64,000 nucleotides of DNA, taken from Nocardia cyriacigeorgica GUH-2 (GTDB lineage: Bacteria > Actinomycetota > Actinomycetes > Mycobacteriales > Mycobacteriaceae). The DNA lies in contig NC_016887.1 in assembly GCF_000284035.1 (NCBI RefSeq), forward strand, positions 5,766,001-5,830,000. The letters are read 5' to 3'. Position 1 is the stretch's first letter; the number at the start of each line of letters is the position of its first letter. The notes under the pieces are model-generated. The model was not told the origin of the DNA. It ran no database searches and worked only from the letters and a program-made list of their open reading frames with translations. The translations under genes were made by a program, and so were the position numbers. Below, piece by piece: positions 8,830 to 18,174 of this stretch.

Positions 8830-10185
8830 ATGACGCGGTTGGCAGCGGATCGGGCGGCGGCGGTACTGGAGCCGGCGACCGATTCCGAGCCGCCGAGCGG
8901 GAGCGGGCGACGGCTCCCGGTGCGTCCGCATGTGCGGGCGATGCGCGAACAGCTCGACCCGGCCAATCTACGATCCTTCGCCCGCTCGACACCGGGCCGG
9001 CTGATCGGGGTCGGGCTCCTCCTCGCCGTGGTGTGCCTGGCCGCGGGCGCGGTGACGGCGGCGACGGTCAACGAACGCCAGAACGGCCTCGATGTGCTGC
9101 TGGTCGAGACCGAACCCGACGCGCACTCCGCCCACCGGATCTACACCTCGCTCTCGGTGGCCGACGCCGCCGCCGCGACCGCGTTCATCTCCGGCGGCCT
9201 GGAGCCCCAGCATGTGCGCGACCGCTACACCCAGGCGGTCGGCGAATCGGCGGCCGAACTGGCCGCCCTCTCCGGCGAGGGCCCCGATCAGCGGCTGCGC
9301 ACCGGCATCGCCACCGGACTGCCGGTGTACACCGGATTGATCGAGACCGCGCGGGCCAACAACCGCAGCGGGTACCCGGTGGGCGCCGCGTACCTGAGCG
9401 AAGCGTCGAACCAGATGCAGACGACGCTGTTGCCGATGGCGGGCGAGCTCCAGCAGCATCGCTCCGACGCCGTCGACGATGCGCAACGTCGTCATGTGCG
9501 GCCGCCGTGGATCGCGATCGCGCTGCTGGTGCTGGCGCTGGCCGGATTGGTATGGGCCCAAATCGATTTCGCTCGTCGCTGGCATCGCACGTTCAATCCG
9601 GGGCTGCTGCTCGCCGCGGGCGCGGTCCTGCTGCTGCTGATCTGGACGGTGGTCGCCGGTTCCATTTCGGCCACCGCGATGATCCGCGGCCGCGACGACG
9701 CCGCCCGCCCCGCCGACCGCCTCACCGAGAGCCGGATCCTGGCCCAGCAGGCGCGGTCCGCGGAAACTCTCAAACTCGTACGCCGCGACGCCACCGGCGA
9801 TTACGACCTCACCTACGACGCCAACCGCACCCGCCTCACCGAACTACTCGCCGACGACGCCCCCGGCGCCGCGGATGCCCGTGCGGCACTGGACCGTTGG
9901 CACGCCGCCCACCTGCGGATGAACGAGGCGCTCGATCGCGGCGATTTCGTCGCCGCCGCCGCGGTGGCGACCGGGCCCGGGGCCAACGACTCCGCCGCCC
10001 AGGTCGACGCCCTCGACCAGGCCTTGGCCGCCGGCATCGCCGACACCCGGAACAACTTGCGCGACGACATCTCTCAGAGCGCGCGCGTGCTGGACTTCCT
10101 CGCCCCCGGCGCGCTGATCCTCGGCATTCTCGGCGCGGCCTGCGTCGCGCTCGGTGTCTGGCCCCGACTGCGGGAGTATCGATGA
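8830..10185 (+). CDS. glnX: transmembrane signal relay protein GlnX
   Basis: The 451-residue product has four predicted membrane helices (about residues 58-80, 227-246, 260-285 and 425-447), with two large extracytoplasmic segments between helices 1-2 and 3-4. Position and layout match Rv0412c GlnX, which in mycobacteria passes the signal from the lipoprotein GlnH to the kinase PknG. The ATG at 8830 is used because an in-frame GTG at 8824 overlaps the ribosome site. Its stop overlaps the glnH start (ATGA), and the three genes glnX-glnH-pknG form one operon. Confidence 0.9.
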   Translation: MTRLAADRAAAVLEPATDSEPPSGSGRRLPVRPHVRAMREQLDPANLRSFARSTPGRLIGVGLLLAVVCLAAGAVTAATVNERQNGLDVLLVETEPDAHSAHRIYTSLSVADAAAATAFISGGLEPQHVRDRYTQAVGESAAELAALSGEGPDQRLRTGIATGLPVYTGLIETARANNRSGYPVGAAYLSEASNQMQTTLLPMAGELQQHRSDAVDDAQRRHVRPPWIAIALLVLALAGLVWAQIDFARRWHRTFNPGLLLAAGAVLLLLIWTVVAGSISATAMIRGRDDAARPADRLTESRILAQQARSAETLKLVRRDATGDYDLTYDANRTRLTELLADDAPGAADARAALDRWHAAHLRMNEALDRGDFVAAAAVATGPGANDSAAQVDALDQALAAGIADTRNNLRDDISQSARVLDFLAPGALILGILGAACVALGVWPRLREYR

Positions 10186-11147
10186 AAACCGTTCGTACCG
10201 CGCTCGTGTTCGCCGCGGTCGCCCTGATCGGTGGCTGTACGGCCGAGCCGACCACCCGCACCGCCATCGACGGCATCGATTTCACCGAGCCGCCGTTGCC
10301 CGCGCAGGCCACCATCATCGCGACGGACGCGAACGTGCCGCCGAAACCCGAACCCGACTGCGGTGATCCGACCGCGAGCCTGCGTCCCGGCGACGTCACC
10401 AGCGGGCCGGCGCTCGACGCCATCCGCGCCCGCGGCCGCTTGGTGGTCGGCCTGGACGCGGGCTCCAACCTGTTCAGCTTCCGTGATCCGATCAGCGGTG
10501 CCATCGTCGGGTTCGACGCCGATATCGCCCGCGAGGTCGCCCGCGATCTGCTCGGCAGCCCCGACCTGATCGAATACCGCAGCCTGTCCTCGGCCGAACG
10601 CGAGCAGGCGCTGCAGGAGCATTCGGTCGATCTGGTGGTGAAAACCATGACCGTGACTTGCGATCGGCGGCAACGGGTTTCGTTCTCCACGGTGTATCTG
10701 CTGGCGCATCAGCGGGTGCTCGCGGTGAAGGGCTCCGGCATCGAAAGCCTCGCGGATCTGGCCGGACGGCGGGTCTGTGTGGTCGCGGGCACCACCTCGG
10801 TGGACCACATCCGCCGCTACGAACCCCGCGCCACCATCCTGACCGTGCCCACCTGGGCCGACTGCCTGGTGGTGCTGCAACAACGCCAGGTCGACGCCGT
10901 CAGCACCGATGACGCGATCCTGGCCGGCCTGGCCGCCCAGGACCCCTACACCCACATCGTCGGCCCCAGCATCAGCGACGAGCCATACGGCATCGGCATC
11001 TCCAAGGGCAACGACGACCTGGTCCGCTTCGTCAACCGCACCCTGGCCCGCATCCGCGCCGACGGCACCTGGACCCGCATCTACGACCGCTGGCTGTCGG
11101 TCCTCGGCGAAACCCCCCGCCCACCCGAGCCGGTCTACCAGGACTAA
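10182..11147 (+). CDS. glnH: amino-acid-binding lipoprotein GlnH
   Basis: The 321-residue product starts with a signal peptide ending in a lipobox, LIGGC, with Cys19 as the lipid anchor. It then has a family 3 solute-binding domain with RGRLVVGLDAGSNLFSF, GFDADIAREVA and DLAGRRVCVVAGTTS. No transporter permease or ATPase lies nearby, consistent with a sensor rather than an uptake role. In mycobacteria the homologue binds aspartate, glutamate and asparagine. It overlaps glnX by four bases and ends two bases before pknG. Confidence 0.94.
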   Translation: MKTVRTALVFAAVALIGGCTAEPTTRTAIDGIDFTEPPLPAQATIIATDANVPPKPEPDCGDPTASLRPGDVTSGPALDAIRARGRLVVGLDAGSNLFSFRDPISGAIVGFDADIAREVARDLLGSPDLIEYRSLSSAEREQALQEHSVDLVVKTMTVTCDRRQRVSFSTVYLLAHQRVLAVKGSGIESLADLAGRRVCVVAGTTSVDHIRRYEPRATILTVPTWADCLVVLQQRQVDAVSTDDAILAGLAAQDPYTHIVGPSISDEPYGIGISKGNDDLVRFVNRTLARIRADGTWTRIYDRWLSVLGETPRPPEPVYQD

Positions 11148-11149
11148 CC

Positions 11150-13768
11150 ATGCGCGCACCGGGCGACCCAGACGACCCCGCGGCATCCAGCGATGCCGCG
11201 GGACCTGGCGATGCCATGGACGCCGATGCTGCTGCGGATTTCGAACCCACCCGCCCCGCACAGCGCACACCCGAAACCCGCGGGCGCCACGCCAAGTCCG
11301 ACACCGGTGCGACACCTCGGCCCCCTGACGCCCCCGCGTCCACCACCATGGTCACGCCCGAGCACGCTCCCGTAGCCGCTCCGGCCAACCCTTCGCGGGA
11401 CCACGAGCAAGCCGATTCGGCCGCGCAGGAATCGCCGGACACTCCGGCACCACCCGACGCCCCAGCCGCGCATAGCGCCCTGACCGGCGAGGGCATTCCG
11501 CCATCCCCCGGCACCCAGGCATTCCCCGGGCCGCAGCCGACCGCCGGCACCCAACTCAGCCCCGGCACCCAGGCAACCCCCGGACGCACATCGGCGAGCG
11601 ATTCCGCCGCCACCATGCGGACTTCCGGTCGTAGCGTTCGAACGGCACTCTCGCGTCCGGCGGTGCGCAAATTGGGTGCCGGGTTGGTGGAGATTCCTAC
11701 GGTGGAGCCGGCCGATCCGCGGGATGCGGTGCTGGCGAATCCCGTTGTGGCGGAGGGGAAGCGGTTCTGCTGGCGGTGTAGTTCGCCGGTCGGCCGGACG
11801 ACGCCGGCGCATCCGGGGACCACCTTCGGCACCTGTGACAACTGCGGGGCGCCGTTCGACTTCCGGCCTTCCCTGCATCCCGGCGACATGGTGTCGGGGC
11901 AGTACGAGATCCAGGGGTGTCTGGCGCACGGTGGGCTGGGCTGGATCTATCTGGCGATCGACCGCAATGTCAGTGACCGGTGGGTGGTGCTCAAGGGGTT
12001 GCTGCACGCCAAGGACGCGGAGGCGCAGGCGGTCGCCATGGCGGAGCGGCAATTCCTGGCCGAGGTCGCCCATCCCAGCATCGTCAAGATCCACAATTTC
12101 GTGGAGCACACCGGGCGAGACGGCACCACCGTCGGCTACATCGTCATGGAGTACGTGGGCGGGCGGTCCCTGCGCGACATCCTCGACAGCCATCCGCGCC
12201 CGGAGCGGATGCCGATCGCCGAGGCCATCGCGTATGTGCTCGAGGTGCTGCCCGCGCTGGATCACCTGCATTCGATCGGCCTCACCTACAACGACCTCAA
12301 ACCCGACAACGTGATGGTGACCGAGGATCAGGTCAAGATCATCGATCTGGGCGCGGTCGCCACCATCGAGGCGTACGGAAATCTCTACGGCACCAGGGGT
12401 TTCCAAGCGCCGGAGATCGCCAAGACCGGGCCGACGGTCGCCACCGACATCTACACCGTCGGCCGCACGCTGGCCGTGCTGACCGTGGATATGCCGATGG
12501 AGCACGGCCGCTATCTCGACGGCATCCCCGACCCGGCCGAGCATCCGGTGCTGGCCCGGCACGAGTTCTTCTACCGGCTGCTGCTGTGCGCCACCGATCC
12601 GGACCCCGCGCGCCGCTTCCCGTCGGCCCGTGCCATGTCCGCGCAGCTGGCCGGTGTGCTGCGCGAGATCCTGGCAATGGAGACCGGCGTCGAACATCCA
12701 CAACTGTCCACAGTGTTCAGTCCACAGCGCGCCGGGTTCGGCACCGAGGAGCTACTGGGCCAGACCGATGCCTACGCCGACGGCATCCCGCGCAGCACCA
12801 AACTGGCCGCCCGCGAAGTGGCACTCGCGCTTCCGGTGCCGATCGTCGACCCGGCCGATCCGTCCGCTCCGCTGCTGTCGGCCGCCGTGCACCCGGATCC
12901 GGAACATGCACTCGAAGCCCTGGACGACGCCCGCGAACGTGCCGCCGCCGACCCGGACAACGCACCGCCGAATCTCGACGTCGAGCTACGGTTGGCGGAG
13001 GCCCGCGTGCATCTGGATCGCGGCGAGCCCGCGGCCGTGGCCCATGTGCTCGCCGGCATTCCGGCCACCGCCCGGGATTGGCGGGTCGACTGGTACACCG
13101 GCCTGGCCGAGCTGGTCGAACTCGATTTCGAGACCGCGTTCGCCCGCTTCGATGCCGTGCTGAATGTGCTGCCGGGTGAGATCGCACCCAAGCTCGCGCT
13201 GGCGGCGACCGCGGAACTGGTGCTGCAACACTGGGATTCGCCCGATCCCGAGCAGTGGCGCGCCTACGCGGAGAAGTTCTACGCCACCGTCTGGCGCACC
13301 GATCATGGCGTGGTGAGCGCGGCCTTCGGCCTCTCCCGACAACTCACCGCCGCGGGCCGGGTCGACGACGCGGTGCACGCCCTGGACGAGGTGCCCGCCA
13401 CCTCCCGCTACTTCACCACCGCGCGGATGACCGCCGTCCTGCTGCTGCTCACCGCGGCCCCGCCCGCCGAACTCGACGAAACCACCCTGCATTTCGCGGC
13501 CGCCCGCGTGCAGGCGCTACCGTCGGCCGAGCACCGCGCGGTGCAGCTGCGCCTGCTGGTGCTCGGCACCGCGCTGGCCTGGTTGCAGGCCGGCCACACC
13601 CCCAAACGCCCGGACGCGACGCTGCTGGGCGAGCCCTTCACCGAACGCGATCTGCGCGACGGCACCGAAGCGGTCCTGCGCACCCTCGCCCGCATCTCTC
13701 CCAACCGCACCCACCGCTACGCGCTGGTCGACCTCGCCAATGCGATCCGGGCGCAGACCTGGTTCTGA
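11150..13768 (+). CDS. pknG: serine/threonine protein kinase PknG
   Basis: The 872-residue product is soluble and has the PknG order of domains. A disordered, Pro/Ala-rich tail covers about residues 1-200. A rubredoxin-like zinc or iron site follows with C207/C210 and C229/C232. The kinase domain has the glycine loop AHGGLGWIY at about 259, the lysine in VVLKG (about 282), YNDLKPDN and IDLGAV. A TPR-like helical region completes the protein. In mycobacteria PknG phosphorylates the FHA protein GarA and so controls glutamate metabolism. The disordered tail is about 60 residues longer than in M. tuberculosis PknG. The garA gene is not in this window. Confidence 0.97.
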   Translation: MRAPGDPDDPAASSDAAGPGDAMDADAAADFEPTRPAQRTPETRGRHAKSDTGATPRPPDAPASTTMVTPEHAPVAAPANPSRDHEQADSAAQESPDTPAPPDAPAAHSALTGEGIPPSPGTQAFPGPQPTAGTQLSPGTQATPGRTSASDSAATMRTSGRSVRTALSRPAVRKLGAGLVEIPTVEPADPRDAVLANPVVAEGKRFCWRCSSPVGRTTPAHPGTTFGTCDNCGAPFDFRPSLHPGDMVSGQYEIQGCLAHGGLGWIYLAIDRNVSDRWVVLKGLLHAKDAEAQAVAMAERQFLAEVAHPSIVKIHNFVEHTGRDGTTVGYIVMEYVGGRSLRDILDSHPRPERMPIAEAIAYVLEVLPALDHLHSIGLTYNDLKPDNVMVTEDQVKIIDLGAVATIEAYGNLYGTRGFQAPEIAKTGPTVATDIYTVGRTLAVLTVDMPMEHGRYLDGIPDPAEHPVLARHEFFYRLLLCATDPDPARRFPSARAMSAQLAGVLREILAMETGVEHPQLSTVFSPQRAGFGTEELLGQTDAYADGIPRSTKLAAREVALALPVPIVDPADPSAPLLSAAVHPDPEHALEALDDARERAAADPDNAPPNLDVELRLAEARVHLDRGEPAAVAHVLAGIPATARDWRVDWYTGLAELVELDFETAFARFDAVLNVLPGEIAPKLALAATAELVLQHWDSPDPEQWRAYAEKFYATVWRTDHGVVSAAFGLSRQLTAAGRVDDAVHALDEVPATSRYFTTARMTAVLLLLTAAPPAELDETTLHFAAARVQALPSAEHRAVQLRLLVLGTALAWLQAGHTPKRPDATLLGEPFTERDLRDGTEAVLRTLARISPNRTHRYALVDLANAIRAQTWF

Positions 13769-13796
13769 GCGCGGCGGCAGGAGCAGACCCACAGCC

Positions 13797-13957
13797 GGTC
13801 GATCACGTCGGCCGGTCCGGACCCGCGCTCCGTCGAGCACGTCGATCCCCCCGGACCCGTTCCCGTCGAGCGCGCCGACCGTCCCGGGCACCACCCATCG
13901 AACACGCCGGCAGATGCGAGGCCGCACCCGGTCGGGCACGTCGGCGGGACCGCGCCT
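13797..13957. repeat. five degenerate tandem units of about 33 bp
   Basis: Between the pknG and ackA stops the sequence has a period of 28-33 bp. Units begin near 13797, 13831, 13864, 13896 and 13929. Each opens with a variant of GTCGAGCACGTCG, and most have a CCGGACCCG-like second half. Copies differ at many positions. The array occupies a convergent intergenic gap, so it could act in termination or be a decaying minisatellite. The last unit reaches the end of ackA. Confidence 0.5.
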
Positions 13958-15158
13958 ACCCCAGCTCGGCGACGACCGTCTGAGCCGCGCGCGCGATGGC
14001 GAGCTCCTCGTTCGTCGGCACAACGAGCACAGCTACTTCGGCTCCGGCAGGCGAAATGAACCGCGCCGAACGGTCTTTCGCGGTATTGCGCTCCGGATCG
14101 ACCGCGATACCGAACCGCTCGAGCCCGGCCAACGCATCCGCCCGCACGTCGGGGCTGTTCTCCCCCACCCCCGCGGTAAACGTGATCGCGTCCACGCCGC
14201 CGAGTTCGATCAGGTACGCCCCGAGGTAGCGGCGCAGCCGATGGATGTACACGTCGTAGGCCAGCCGCGCGGCCTGATCCCCGCCGTCGATGAGCCGGCG
14301 CAGTTCCCGGAAATCGTTGACGCCGGACAGCCCCTTGAGCCCCGAATTGCGGTTGAGCAGTTGATCGACGCGGTCGATGTCCATATCCGCGGTGCGCATC
14401 AGGTGCGCGATGATGCCCGGGTCCAGATCGCCGGAGCGGGTGCCCATCACCAGGCCCTCCAGCGGCGTCAGGCCCATCGTGGTATCCACCGGCCTGCCGT
14501 TGCGGATCGCCGACGCCGACGCGCCATTACCGAGATGGAAGACGATCTGCGAGACCTCGTCCGGTGCCCGCCCCAGCAACTCGGCCGCCCGCGCGGACAC
14601 GTACTCGTGCGAAGTCCCGTGGAATCCGTACCGCCGAATGCCGTGCGCCTGAGCCACTTTCGCGTCGATCGCGTAGGTCTTCGCGGCGTCGGGCAGATCG
14701 TGGAAGAACGCGGTATCGAATACCGCCACCTGCGGCGTATCGGGCAGCAGTTCGCGCACGGCCTCGATGCCCATGACATTGGCCGGATTGTGCAGCGGCG
14801 CGAGCGCCGACAGTTCGGAGATGGTGGCGATCGCGCGATCGTCGAGCAGGGTGGGCCGATAGAACACCTCGCCGCCGTGCACCACCCGGTGGCCGACCGC
14901 CGTCACGCCCTCGCCGGACAGGTCGTGCCCGGATTCGGCGAACATCCGGAACGCCATCCGCAGTCCGGCGGTGTGGTCGGCGATGGGGCCGCGGCGCTCG
15001 ACCGTCTGCCCGTCCACGGTGTGTTCGACGCGCCCGTCGTCCTCACCGATCCGCTCCACCAGCCCGGACGCCGCGACGATCCCGGAATCGGGCTCGAGCA
15101 GCTGGTATTTGATCGAGGACGAGCCGGAGTTGATGACCAGCACCCGTTCGTTACCCAT
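13956..15158 (-). CDS. ackA: acetate kinase
   Basis: AckA interconverts acetyl phosphate plus ADP and acetate plus ATP. The 400-residue product shows the N-terminal VINSGSSSIKYQLL, the GHRVVHGG segment, FDTAFFHDLPDAAKTYAI and HGTSHEYVSARAAELLG, all hallmarks of acetate kinases. The ATG at 15158 is preceded by GGAGGAGG. It follows pta in the same direction after about 100 bp, so pta-ackA is probably one transcription unit. Confidence 0.97.
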   Translation of the reverse strand: MGNERVLVINSGSSSIKYQLLEPDSGIVAASGLVERIGEDDGRVEHTVDGQTVERRGPIADHTAGLRMAFRMFAESGHDLSGEGVTAVGHRVVHGGEVFYRPTLLDDRAIATISELSALAPLHNPANVMGIEAVRELLPDTPQVAVFDTAFFHDLPDAAKTYAIDAKVAQAHGIRRYGFHGTSHEYVSARAAELLGRAPDEVSQIVFHLGNGASASAIRNGRPVDTTMGLTPLEGLVMGTRSGDLDPGIIAHLMRTADMDIDRVDQLLNRNSGLKGLSGVNDFRELRRLIDGGDQAARLAYDVYIHRLRRYLGAYLIELGGVDAITFTAGVGENSPDVRADALAGLERFGIAVDPERNTAKDRSARFISPAGAEVAVLVVPTNEELAIARAAQTVVAELG

Positions 15159-15261
15159 CACGCCTCCTCCGCCGCCGGCGCGAGCACCGCACCGGCACAC
15201 CACCGGTAACCCGGCCTCCGTCCCGCTTGTTCCACTCCGGTGACCGGCCCGACAGCCGGGC

Positions 15262-17334
15262 TCATTCGCCCTGCGCCTGGATCGCGGTAATGGCCACGGT
15301 ATTGACGATATCGGCGACCAGCGCACCCCGGGACAGGTCGTTGACCGGCTTGCGCAGCCCTTGCAGCACCGGGCCGATGGCGATGGCACCCGCGCTGCGC
15401 TGCACCGCCTTATAGGTGTTGTTGCCGGTATTGAGGTCGGGGAAGATGAAAACCGTTGCCCGACCGGCGACTTCGGAGTCGGGCAGTTTGGCGTCGGCCA
15501 CCGTGGGCTCGATCGCCGCGTCGTACTGGATCGGGCCCTCCACCAGCAGTTCAGCGGCACGTTCGCGGACCAGTTTGGTGGCGACCCGCACCTTGTCCAC
15601 ATCCGCTCCACTGCCGGATTCTCCGGTGGAGTACGACAGCATCGCCACGCGTGGATCGATGCCGAAGCGCGCGGCCGTCGCGGCCGAGGAGATCGCGATA
15701 TCGGCGAGTTGCTCCGAGGTCGGATCCGGCACCACGGCGCAGTCGCCGTAGGCGAGCACCCGGTCGGCCAGGCACATCAGGAACACACTCGACACCGTCG
15801 ATACACCCGGCACCGTCTTGATGATCTCGAAGGACGGGCGGATGGTGTGCGCGGTGGTGTGCGCCGCGCCCGAGACCATGCCGTCGGCAATGCCCTTGTG
15901 CACCATCATGGTGCCGAAATAGGAGATGTCGGTGACGGTTTCGCGAGCCCGCTCCAACGTCATGCCCTTGTGTTTGCGCAGTTCGGTGTATTCGCGGGCG
16001 AAGTCCTCGAGATGGTCGGAGGTGCGCGGGTCGAGCACCTCGGCGTCGGCGATATCGACGCCCAGTTCGGCGGCGCGGGCCCGGATGGTGGTCTCGTCGC
16101 CGAGGATGATCAGATCGGCGATCTTGCGCTGGAGCACCCGGCCGGCCGCACGCAGGATCCGGTCGTCGTCGCCCTCGGGCAGCACGATGCGTTTGCGGTC
16201 GGCCCTGGCCCGCTCGATGAGCTGGTACTCGAACATCTGCGGGGTGACCACCGTCGAACGCGGAACCTCCAGCCTGCGCAGGAACTCGCCGGCGTCGACG
16301 TGTTCTTCCATCAGCGCCAGCGCGGTATCGACCTTGCGCGGATTATCGGCCGACATGCGACCACGAGTACGGTGCGCGGCGCCCGCGGTGTCGTAGGTAC
16401 CGAGGTTGGTGGTGAGGATCGGCAACCTCGGCTTCAGCCCCGTCATCAGCCGGGCGATGGCCGGATGCGGCAGCAGTCCGCCGTTCATGATGATGCCCGA
16501 CAGCGACGGAAAGCCCTCTGCCTCATGCGCGTTCACCACGCTGAGCAGCACGTCGGACCGGTCGCCCGGCGCGATGACGACCTCGCCGTCTTCGAGCCGT
16601 TCCAGGATGTGCTCGGCCGTCATCCCGCCGACCATGATCTTCATCGCCTCGCGATGCAGCAGCTCCGGGTCGCCGCTGTACATTTCGCCGTCGATGGCGG
16701 CGCACAACTCGGCCATCGTCGGCGCGATCAGCAGCGGCACCTCCGGCAACGTCCACGACGGCACATCGAAACCGGACAGCGCCGCACACACCTCATCGAG
16801 CTGATCGGGAGCGCAGCGATTGGCGATGATCGCGACCAGCTGCGCATGCTCGGCCGACAGCTCCGACGAACACAGCTCGGCCAACTGCTTGACTTCGTCG
16901 GGCGTGCGCTCGGAGCCGCGCACCACCAGCAGCACCGGCGCGCCGAGGTTCACCGCGATCCTGGCGTTGTAGCGCAGCTCGCTGGGGCTGGCCACATCGG
17001 TGTAGTCGCTGCCGACCACCACCACCGCATCGCAGGCCTTGGCGACCTCGTGGAACCGCATCACGATCTCGCTGATCGCGGCGTCCGGATCGGCGTGCAC
17101 CTGCTCGTAGGTGACGCCGATGGCCTGCGCGTAATCGATGTCGGCGGTGCTGTGCTCGAGCAGCAGCTCCAGGATGTAATCGGGCTCGTCGGTGGAGCGG
17201 GTGATCGGCCGGAACACCCCGACCCGCGCGGTGGTCGCGCACAGCATCTGCAAGACGCCGAGCGCCACCGTGCTCTTGCCGGTGTCGCCTTCCGGTGACG
17301 CGATGTACACGGTGGACGGAGCTAGGTCGGCCAT
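15262..17334 (-). CDS. pta: phosphate acetyltransferase, long form
   Basis: Pta makes acetyl phosphate from acetyl-CoA. The 690-residue product is the long form. Its N-terminal half contains a P-loop-type motif (PEGDTGKSTVALG) and a DRTGG-like regulatory domain. Its C-terminal half is the catalytic phosphotransacetylase domain, with KRIVLPEGDDDRIL, VSGAAHTTAHTIRPSF and the final PDLNTGNNTYKAVQRSAGA. The ATG at 17334 gives the same length as the M. tuberculosis enzyme. No Shine-Dalgarno sequence precedes it, so the message may be leaderless. Confidence 0.97.
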   Translation of the reverse strand: MADLAPSTVYIASPEGDTGKSTVALGVLQMLCATTARVGVFRPITRSTDEPDYILELLLEHSTADIDYAQAIGVTYEQVHADPDAAISEIVMRFHEVAKACDAVVVVGSDYTDVASPSELRYNARIAVNLGAPVLLVVRGSERTPDEVKQLAELCSSELSAEHAQLVAIIANRCAPDQLDEVCAALSGFDVPSWTLPEVPLLIAPTMAELCAAIDGEMYSGDPELLHREAMKIMVGGMTAEHILERLEDGEVVIAPGDRSDVLLSVVNAHEAEGFPSLSGIIMNGGLLPHPAIARLMTGLKPRLPILTTNLGTYDTAGAAHRTRGRMSADNPRKVDTALALMEEHVDAGEFLRRLEVPRSTVVTPQMFEYQLIERARADRKRIVLPEGDDDRILRAAGRVLQRKIADLIILGDETTIRARAAELGVDIADAEVLDPRTSDHLEDFAREYTELRKHKGMTLERARETVTDISYFGTMMVHKGIADGMVSGAAHTTAHTIRPSFEIIKTVPGVSTVSSVFLMCLADRVLAYGDCAVVPDPTSEQLADIAISSAATAARFGIDPRVAMLSYSTGESGSGADVDKVRVATKLVRERAAELLVEGPIQYDAAIEPTVADAKLPDSEVAGRATVFIFPDLNTGNNTYKAVQRSAGAIAIGPVLQGLRKPVNDLSRGALVADIVNTVAITAIQAQGE

Positions 17335-17457
17335 ATCGCAGAGCTTAGTGAACCGGTGGCAATCGGACCGGGCGACGGCGAGCATCGTGCCGTATCCAAC
17401 ACCCGCGACGCGGCCGAGCGGCGGAAGCTACCGCGGCGCGCGGATATAGTCCCCGGA

Positions 17458-17964
17458 ATGGCCGAGCCGTTTCCGAATACCCAATGGGGTTCCCGCGACA
17501 ATCTGCTCTCGCGACTCGCGCATCCGATCGCCGCGAGCAAGCCCGGTTCGTGGCTGATCCGCACCCTGACCCCCGCCGACCGCGCGGTGCTGCGCCGCAC
17601 CAACGGCAAACGCACCCTGCTCGGGCCGATCGGCGCGCCGGTCATCCTGCTCACCACCACCGGGCGCAAATCCGGGCAGCCGCGCACCCAGCCGCTGCTG
17701 TACGTGCACGATGGCGACACCCTTTACGTGGTTGGCAGCAATTTCGGCCAGGCGCACCATCCGGCGTGGACGTCGAACCTGCTGGCGAACCCGGCCGCGA
17801 CCGTCGTCATCGCGGGCGAGACCATCCCGGTCACCGCGACGCCGGTCCCGGACGAGGCCAAGGACGCCATCTACGAGCGGTTCATCGAGATCACGCCCGC
17901 CTACGGGGCCTACCGCGAACGCACCACCCGCGATCTGCGCATCTTCGCCCTCACCCGCGCCTGA
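17458..17964 (+). CDS. F420H2-dependent (Ddn-type) nitroreductase/quinone reductase
   Basis: The 168-residue product belongs to the deazaflavin-dependent nitroreductase family. It shows GAPVILLTTTGRKSGQPRTQPLLYV, GSNFGQAHHPAWTSNLLANP and AAYGAYRERTTRDLRIFAL-like C-terminal elements that bind F420. The reaction is likely reduction of quinones or other electron-poor compounds with F420H2. It is convergent with fgd1, which regenerates F420H2, so producer and consumer lie side by side. It is divergent from pta. Confidence 0.9.
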   Translation: MAEPFPNTQWGSRDNLLSRLAHPIAASKPGSWLIRTLTPADRAVLRRTNGKRTLLGPIGAPVILLTTTGRKSGQPRTQPLLYVHDGDTLYVVGSNFGQAHHPAWTSNLLANPAATVVIAGETIPVTATPVPDEAKDAIYERFIEITPAYGAYRERTTRDLRIFALTRA

Positions 17965-18116
17965 TTCGCGCCCTTCGGCGACGCCCGGCCACCGGGCAAT
18001 CGGCGACCGACATACGCGAGCACTCGATCGACCGTGCCGAGATCTGAGCTCGCCGTCAGTGGGTGGGTTCGAGCGGCGTCGGCCGGAGACCTGTCGCCGC
18101 GATACCGGGAGATCGT

Positions 18117-18167
18117 GGCCCAGCCCCAGCGCCGCCTGCGTACAAGGCGCCGCCGGTGGGCTGGGCC
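18117..18167. terminator. bidirectional stem-loop between the Ddn-type gene and fgd1
   Basis: GGCCCAGCCC at 18117-18126 pairs perfectly with GGGCTGGGCC at 18158-18167, and an inner GCGCC/GGCGC pair lies inside. The structure sits eight bases after the fgd1 stop between two convergent genes, so it can end both transcripts. Confidence 0.55.
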
Positions 18168-18174
18168 GTCACGC

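Noticed and set aside
13797..13957. CRISPR array between pknG and ackA
   Set aside because: The units are degenerate at most positions and directly adjacent with no unique spacers, and no cas genes are in the window.
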